Part shown: piece by piece, positions 57,005 through 64,000 of the stretch
How the letters are laid out: the number at the start of each line of letters is the position of its first letter
Numbering within the stretch: position 1 is the first letter of the stretch
NCBI RefSeq assembly: GCF_905147045.1
Contig: NC_065901.1
Coordinates: 7,688,001-7,752,000 of the forward strand
DNA from: Nymphalis io
Lineage: Eukaryota > Arthropoda > Insecta > Lepidoptera > Nymphalidae
Length of the DNA stretch: 64,000 nt
Direction: 5' to 3'
Program-made: the position numbers and the translations under genes
The notes under the pieces: model-generated
Told to the model about the DNA's origin: nothing
The model's input: the letters and a program-made list of their open reading frames with translations, nothing else
Databases searched by the model: none

Positions 57005-57320
57005 AAAGTCGAGATGGCCTAGTGGTTAAACACGTGAATCTTAACCGATGATCGTGGGTTCAAACCCGGGCAAGCACCACTGTATTTTCATGTGCTGAAT
57101 TTGTGTTTATAATTCATCTCGTGCTTGACATGAAGGAAAACGTCATGAGGTAATCTGCATGTGTCTAATTTCATTGAAATTCTGCCACATGTGTATTCTA
57201 CCAACCGGCATTGGAGCAGCGTGGTGGAATAAGCTTGAAACCTTCTCCTCAAAAGGGAGAGAAGGCCTTAGCCCAGCAGTAGGACATTAACAGGCTGTCA
57301 TTATATTGTATTGTTGTACA
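57005..57320 (+). mobile_element. SINE family B, full length, with target-site duplication
   Basis: Head GTCGAGATGGCCTAGTGG, B box GGGTTCAAACCCGGGC, tail through AACAGGCTGTCATTATATTG. The 10 bp duplication GTTATTGTTA is at 56995-57004 and 57321-57330. The right copy ends exactly where the left duplication of the next SINE begins. Confidence 0.92.
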
Positions 57321-57342
57321 GTTATTGTTATACATATGTATA

Positions 57343-57718
57343 ATGTCCTCCAGACCGATTTTGGGCACGGCGGCCAATTTCAAGAGAGGTTAACCAAGTA
57401 CACAGGAGATATTATAGTGCACAAGTGTGTGCGCAAACACAGGTGCACACTCTATTCCCTAACTCTCATAATCCAGTGGGAGGGCAATCCGACACGACCG
57501 GAAAGATTTCAGGCGCAGGACCAACAGCTTTACGTGCTTTCCGAGGCACGGGAGTGTACACACTTCCAACTTTCACACTCTGGGCTACTGAAAATTTTCT
57601 GACAGAAAAACCCAATAACTTTTTATAGGCCCGACCTGGGAATTGAACCCAGGACCTTCGGGTCTGTGGCCTTACATCAAGCCACTAGACCAACAAGGCA
57701 GTCACATACATAGTCACG
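57343..57718 (-). mobile_element. SINE family A, full length, with 12 bp target-site duplication
   Basis: Minus-strand copy with head at 57630-57700 (complement of GGGTTCAATTCCCAGG) and 3' end at ATGTCCTCC. TACATATGTATA is repeated at 57331-57342 and 57719-57730. Confidence 0.92.
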
Positions 57719-57730
57719 TACATATGTATA

Positions 57731-59136
57731 TTATATATATGTATATCAACAGTGTAAAAATTATTATATAATTTATACACATAATTATATCTTATTTCAT
57801 TATTAAACAAATATATTCGAAAAGCCTACATTTTAAATTAAATATTTTATTTATTCTTTCCGCATTCGTTTCAAAATAATTTGTGTTTTGTAAAGTATAT
57901 GCCATACGTACATGGGAGTGAACCATAAAATAGAATAAAATGTATACTCTTCTTAAACCGTCTATATATTTATGCATACCTAATAATCTTTTGGGACAAA
58001 GTGAAATCAAACAGATAGTCGATTGAAGTTATTTTATTTTATTATCTTCAGCGACTGCTATGATATGTACAAAGCTATTTAAACTTATTTATTTATTTTA
58101 ATTAAATTAAATCTTAAATTTATATGAGCTTAAGAAAAAATAAGCTATACCAGTCACTGTTGTTGATCATGAGTAGAAAAGTAGGGAATTCTTCACGTGT
58201 TTCTTTTATATAGCGCAGCCCCACTTATACAACGCGCTTAGGTGCCCTACTCATTCTTATTTATGTGTGTGTTTGTAGGTTTGTCCCCCTTTCGGAAAAA
58301 AACGAAACTAATTATGTGATTTTACACTGACAACATTTATACATAATATAAGCTAATTTTTTAATAATTAAAATTAAAGTTTATATTTAGAATAATAAAT
58401 GTAAATTATCAATCTATAAAAGTAATTTTATTGTTAATCTTTTTATACTGGAGCTGTTGTACCCTTAATGATGATGACATAACCCACGCACGATTAACTT
58501 TGTCATATCTTTCTAAAATGTATCTTGATGCTATTGTAATAAGATAAAAATTGGTCCAATGTTATAAACTGGTTATATATTTTTGTTATAGAATAATAAA
58601 CAATTTCATTTTATGCTTATATTAAGAATATACTTTAAGTGATTACTTATTACATGTCTGAATCGTTTTTATAAAATATATAAAATTTTAAGAAACTAAT
58701 TGCTTTTAACAATATTTGTCTTAATAACGCTCAGCCCGTGCCGTCACAAGAAGCGATGCAAAGGCATCAAATAAAATATCCTCTGTTGCAGTCACTTGCC
58801 GCAATTTCTTTGTGCTCAGAGCTTTGAGAGTCTTAATTGAATAGATGCCCTCCGGCTACCAACTTGTACTATTTTAAACATATATTTATTTATTCGTTAA
58901 CGTAATACAGTAAAAACTTGAACTCTTGCTTTAAAAGTAAATGAAAAAGATGAATAAATAATAACATTACTTTTACAGTCTGTTATAGGTTTTGTTTATT
59001 GTTATTGGTAACTGCCTCATTTATAAATTTATTATAATTATTAGTTTATTTTTGGATAAAATATGATAGTATACATTTTAACATACACATACATGTCTAG
59101 AAAAAATGGAATGTCTTGAATGTGAATGTGGAAAAA
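57731..59136. other. AT-rich intergenic DNA
   Basis: No repeat or gene recognised. A GC-richer patch is at 58730-58860. Confidence 0.4.
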
Positions 59137-59510
59137 TTGAATTCCTTACCAGCTCACGTGTTCCCCTCCTCTTACAACCCGGGTTCCTTCAAACGAGGCA
59201 TGAAGCGGCATCTTGCGGGCCGGCAAGGCGGGGGCGGCTAGTGCAGAATATTCCTCCCGACTGTACTGGCCATCGTATTTAGATAACCTGTGTTAAGAAT
59301 AGCAAATTACCAGCCCCCAGGATGGGTAAGTATGGCTACACCACGGTAGTATGCGCAAGCGATCCCGTGACGCCCCTCGAAAAGCCGGTGTGGGTACTGC
59401 TGGTTTTTTAGTGGGTATTCCGGCGCATACTCGGCGCCGGCGAGTCCCACATACCCCCCACTTCAAGTGAGGGAAACGCGTAAACGCGTTTTTCCAGCGA
59501 AAAAAAAAAG
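59137..59510 (+). mobile_element. 5'-truncated LINE with GC-rich 3' UTR
   Basis: The frame from about 59149 reads NSLPAHVFPSSYNPGSFKRG and KRHLAGRQGGGG, then stops at 59239-59241. This is the usual C-terminus of a LINE ORF2 (compare the VFPDRYN stub at 33195). The roughly 270 bases that follow are GC-rich (CGGCGCATACTCGGCGCC) and end in a hairpin (59474-59491) and an A run at 59500-59509. The strong composition contrast with the flanks and the short truncated coding part point to a relatively recent, aborted insertion. Confidence 0.75.
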
Positions 59511-61060
59511 TATAGCTACATACAAGTAAATGATATCTATTTAAGGCTTGAAGTAAATAACAACACTTCTATTAAAAAAAGATACAAAAGAAAGCGGTTT
59601 TGTAAATGTTTGCGTGTCGGGAAGAAATTTAACTACATACATTAAGACATGCAAACCCCGTACTGTTTGCACGGGTTTTAACCCGCAATCTTTTTTTTTA
59701 ATTCGAGTTCCAGCCAGCTAAACTCAAAATACATCATGCAACTTGATTAGCAATAATGTTTCTAGAAAAAAAACCTGGCTCATTAAATGATTTTAAAGAG
59801 TTTTACAATCACGTCTAAAATCACCCAGTATATACAAACTTTTATTGTCACAAATGATCTTATCAGAAAAAAAAATCAGATTTGTTTCTAGTCGAATCAA
59901 CCTTTAACTTCTCTAACATAAATAAATTTATTATTATAACAGTAATAAAACAAAAATTTAATTAATTAAAATTCAATTAACTATTTCGGCAATATAACTT
60001 ATCAAACGGTAATAAATAAATTGGGACAAGTTACACAAACGAAACAAATTTATTAAATAGTTGAAATGTTTAAATTACATAAAATAAACGTAACAACTTT
60101 ACGTTTTAATTATATTATTCTCAAACTAATACATCCTTTATTAACTTATTGCGGACTCATGGATTGTTAAAAGGGTTTGTTTGGGGACAAAGACTTAGCC
60201 CGGTCACGTCCCATTGGTGTTACGAATGAAATATTTTCCTGACGCGACGCCTACACGAGGAAGCTAAATGTGATTACATACAATAGCCGACGTGTTCCCA
60301 CGTAGATATATCAAAAATAAATAAACAACATGTATGAAGGCTATCTTTTATTATCTGTTTCATACCTAATAATTTTGCCGAATAATGGTAGCCACACACG
60401 CAACGCACATGTCATCGTTATGTCTACACAAACTTTTGTGCAAATGTATCCACTATTCTAGTTGCTATTGATAATTGATATTAGACCTTTACACAGTCAA
60501 TACTTCATTTATCATGTTAATATTTATTAATATTACCCGGCATGTAAGTCTTGATTTGATTAAAATCGTCGTTTCACCACACGATCACAGTGTCTCCAAA
60601 AAAAACTATAGAATCACTCGTAAGTGATCAAACAATAATTGTCTGCAAAAGCTACTGTCATTATGCCATCCCTTAGTAAGAGTTTAGGAAGCCTATCCCA
60701 TTATCATTAACTTGCTCTTATGTCACTAATTGGGCGCCAACGCAGAATGTTTTTCACTTCACATTCATGTCGTCTCAACTCATTCTCCAGTTACCTTCTT
60801 CTTACAAATGTCATCTTACACTTCAGCCATCTTTTATAGCTCTTGTCTTGCCTTAGAACTCGCACATTTATCCCTAACACTCTTGGAATATTCTTCTGTT
60901 CACTTTGTTCGTGTTTCTTTTAGCTTTTTTCTATCAAGGGTTATTCTATTAAGGTAGTAAGGTACTTCTTAACTGACTCTCACGTTCTCGTTTCATCTTT
61001 TATCCAAGCACGTCACGCATCCATCAAAATGTCTCTGCTTAGCACATTTACTTGTCTGCT
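59511..61060. other. Intergenic DNA, nothing firm
   Basis: AT-rich to about 60150. 60170-60310 and 60740-61060 are less AT-rich; the latter might be decayed LINE sequence, but I could not assign a frame. Confidence 0.35.
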
Positions 61061-61069
61061 ATCACCGTA

Positions 61070-63724
61070 GTAGCCCAAGACTTTCTGATATTGCTCTAGT
61101 AGCCATTTACTGCTCACTTTCTTACAAGAACATTTCTTCATTTATTGACAGTCTTGATAAAGTCCTACATAGTTTATCGAGCTATAAAACAGCAGCAATC
61201 ATTGGAGATATAAACATTAATATTAACCCAGCTATTAAGGATCCCCGTATGGATGATTACCTTAACATCTCTGCCATCCATGGAATGCTGCCTGCATATG
61301 TAACTCAAATGAGAAGTGTCTTAATCATGTCATCCTAAGAAGTAACAAAAACACCACCACTGTTATGTTTGACGCTTCCGACTGGTGGTTATATTCGTGT
61401 CAATGAGGTCGCTATCGTTGCTGATCTTGCGATCTGTGATTTTTCGGCCATCTCTAATTCAACTGACCCGGAGAAATCTGCCTCGCAACTTGTGGAAACA
61501 GTGTCTTCCATCGTTAAAAATCACACGCGTCTTATTCCTGTTTCTAGCAGGAAAAGAATAATCAAGGCTTGGATCACCCCTGAATTACTTCGTTTCATTC
61601 GCAATCGTGATAAGCTGTATAAGTAAAATAAAAAAAATCCAGACAATACTGTTTTAAAAACAACATATATCCGTTACAAAAACTTCTGCAATAATTTATT
61701 AAAAAAAATTAAGTCCGAATACGAATGCAACGAATTTGAGAAAGCTAGGAAGAGCAACAAAAATACTTGGAAATTGGTCATATTGTTTGGTAATATACCT
61801 AAAATTTAATAATTTTAATATTGGAAAAAAATTGGCTTCTAGTACAATAGTCCCACAGCAGAAGTGTAGCCCATACCTCCCCAATACTCTTCCTATGTCT
61901 AACTCAATGGTTTTAGATGACGTCGATGAAACCGAAATCAGATCTATTATTTTCGGCCTAAAATAACTGTGCGGTGGGTTGGGACGGCATTACAACATCT
62001 ATTGTAAAAACTTCTGAGCCTATTTTTACCCCTTTGCTTGCATATATTTTTAATCTTTGCCTGACTACAGGAGTTTTCCCCAGGGTCTTTAAACAGGCCA
62101 TCGTCCACCCTATTCATAAGAAAGGAGCGAAAGACAATGTCAATAACTACAGACCCATTTCGGTCCTGACCACTTTTTCGAAAGTACTGGAAAAGTTCCT
62201 TAAACGTAGGCTTATCTCTTATTTAAACAATTTTGGCATATTGGCTAATAATCAATACGGGTTCAGAACTAGCAGATCCACGGAAGATGCCGTAATGATT
62301 AACGACACGATTGGCATTTTTCTGGACTTATCGAAAGCATTCGAGACCGTTTCTATACCTTTATTACTACAGAAATTGGATAGAATTGGTGTCAGAGGAT
62401 TGGCCTTAAGTATCTTCGAAAGTTATCGTAGTGAACGGACTCAATATGTCTCTATAAATAATCAAGTAAGTGATGATGAAGATATGTTCTATGGTGTTCC
62501 TCAAGGCAGCGTACTCGGGCCGACTTTATTCTTGGTCTAAATTAATGATCTGTGCAGGCTTAAATTACCAAATTGCAAAATCTTAACATATGCCGACGAC
62601 ACCTCACTAATTGTCCATGGTGAAAATTGGTCAGATGCTCGAAATAAGGCAGAGTTGGCCCTTGCTATCGTAATGAAATGGCTGTCCTGTAACTTATTGA
62701 CTCTTAATATAGATAAAACTCATTATATGACTTTTGACTCCAGCTATACTTTACCGGCTATGTCATTTTCTATAGTCGCTCATAATTGTTCTGAATACCA
62801 GGCTACTGTTCCTTGCAACTGTTATTAAATCTCTCGCACTAAGACCATTAAGTATCTCGGAGTAACGATAGATGAGGGGCTAAATTGGAATGATCACATT
62901 CAATCTGTAATTTCACGTAAGGAAAATAATGTATATATTTAGATATCTTAGGGCTGTTCTGTCTGTTTGTTTCCAGACTTCAAAAACTATATATTACGCA
63001 CTTGTGCAGTCTAATATCACTTACTGCATCACAGCGAGGGGAGGTGCTGTTAAGATCAATATACTTCGATTAGAGAGAGCACAAAGACTATTATTAAAAA
63101 TTATGATCTCTCAGACTATTTGTTTTCCTACAGTTGAACTATATAAATCCTGTAAAGTTCTCACAGTGCGTGAACTGTATATACTGCAAACAATTATTCA
63201 TAAGCATAAAAATATTCCTTATAATACTAAGTTTGTATCTAACAAAAGTGATAGGGTTTGCCGGACCATTCCATTTAAATCAGCAATAGCAAGTCAACAA
63301 TACAATTACTTTAGCTCGATTCTATATAATAGAATAAATAAGAAGATCAATACTTTCTCACTTACGACTTACCAGTGTAAGATGCAAATGGCCTCTCAAT
63401 TGGGCTATAATAAGACTGAATTATTATATTACTAAAACGATTAATATAACATTGACCTAACTTATTTTTTCTTCCTACCCCATCCCTTCCTTATTATACA
63501 CTTTACAAATATTTTTAGTATATATATTTAGATGTATATATGTATATATTATATTTTGTTAAATTAAATGATATTTTATTTGTATGTTTGCAATGAACAA
63601 ATAAGAAATAAATGTGCTGTCGAATTGGAGGGCGTTAGTAACTACGACACAGTATACTATTGTAGTTACTATCGTATATATTGTTTATGATATGTCTAAT
63701 TTGTTCAAAATAAATAAATAAATC
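61070..63724 (+). mobile_element. Long decayed non-LTR retrotransposon
   Basis: Endonuclease C-terminal half, linker, reverse transcriptase, C-terminal region and 3' UTR in order on the plus strand, ending in an AATA-type short repeat (about 63708-63723) rather than poly(A). That 3' end and the RT wording differ from the element at 34500-39157, so this is another lineage, CR1-like or related. The 5' part of the endonuclease and any ORF1 are missing or unrecognisable. Confidence 0.8.
61095..63435 (+). pseudogene. LINE ORF2 (endonuclease-RT) with several stops and frameshifts
   Basis: The first piece has AIIGDINININ (the GDFN-type endonuclease motif, about 61195-61225) and KCLNHVILRS at about 61314-61345. 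The linker is KRIIKAWITPELLRFIRNRD in 61369-61626, then NPDNTVLKTTYIRYKNFCNN in another frame. RT: GWDGITTSIVK, NNYRPISVLTTFSKVLEKF, motif A GIFLDLSKAFETV (Asp 62325-62327), motif B YGVPQGSVLGPTLFLV, an in-frame TAA where a Tyr is expected (62538-62540), INDL, motif C YADD (62589-62600), LLTLNIDKTHYMTF, and motif E KYLGVTIDEGLNW after another stop near 62826. The C-terminal part is open at 62929-63435. At least three frame changes and two stops make it non-functional. The catalytic residues themselves are intact. Confidence 0.85.
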
Positions 63725-64000
63725 AACTTCGATCCAAATTTACCAACTAAACTAAATATATATATATATATAGAAAATGCGGTAAATATTAATTTAAAAA
63801 AAAAATCCAGAATGTGAACTACCGTTAAATTTTGGAACCTCTAGCTTTTTTTTTTATAAATGCATTGACTTATGTTTTTAAATTCATCTATACATAAAAT
63901 ACGTTCTTTGTCTGTTCAATTTAAAACAACGGAATATCTTAAGAAATTTTTATCTTTCGATTTGCAACATATAAATTCAATCTCCAAGTCCATTAACTTT
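63725..64000. other. AT-rich DNA to the window end
   Basis: A short TA run is at about 63757-63772. Nothing else recognised. Confidence 0.4.

Noticed and set aside
60730..61060. Plus-strand 75-residue frame, and minus-strand LINE coding remnant
   Set aside because: No motif could be matched on either strand with confidence; left as unassigned.
1..64000. CRISPR array, rRNA, bacterial operon or phage structure
   Set aside because: No regularly spaced direct repeats, no rRNA-like sequence, and composition and repeats are those of an insect nuclear genome.

Overview
This is eukaryotic, AT-rich DNA with the repeat content of a lepidopteran genome. The evidence is tRNA-derived SINEs of types I know from butterflies and moths, a roughly 290 bp repeat opening with GGTGGTAGGGCTTTGTG that I associate with nymphalid butterflies, TA-flanked mariners, Helitrons ending in CTAG, and fragments of several non-LTR retrotransposon lineages. 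Lepidoptera is well supported; a nymphalid butterfly is a guess. I see no convincing host protein-coding gene, rRNA or true tRNA. Nearly all coding capacity belongs to transposable elements, and most short open frames are accidental or lie inside SINEs, LINE remnants or TA repeats.

Layout. 1-5 kb: SINE families A, G, C and B, and a decayed LINE 3' end at 3932-4680. 5-15 kb: AT-rich DNA with hairpins, a long inverted repeat (9752-9893 with 11236-11386), a deleted mariner (11387-12414) and more SINEs. 15-18 kb: Helitron copy 1 (15844-17858). 18-34 kb: SINE pieces, a second mariner (22593-23837) and two LINE 3' stubs (30431-30720, 33195-33405). 34.5-39.2 kb: the best-preserved element, a two-ORF non-LTR retrotransposon with intact ORF1 and an ORF2 broken only by a tetranucleotide repeat. 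39.2-50.5 kb: a candidate solo LTR, degraded SINE C and B copies, a Helitron internal fragment and an RTE-like remnant. 51.8-54.2 kb: Helitron copy 2. 54.7-57.7 kb: well-preserved SINEs with target-site duplications. 59.1-59.5 kb: a GC-rich 5'-truncated LINE stub. 61.1-63.7 kb: a second long but decayed LINE.

The elements depend on each other. SINEs need LINE reverse transcriptase in trans, and the SINE C 3' tail resembles the tail of the LINE remnant at 3932. The two Helitrons share helicase motifs and also an embedded SINE C fragment, so that fragment was carried along. Both mariners belong to one family and are inactivated by different lesions.

I found no clear new biological system. The items most worth a second look are the nearly intact LINE and its palindromic lesion, the long inverted repeat ending exactly at a mariner, the 28 bp hairpin at 5397-5457, and an 87 bp repeat pair carrying a TATA-like motif. 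Names based on memory of families were not checked against a database.
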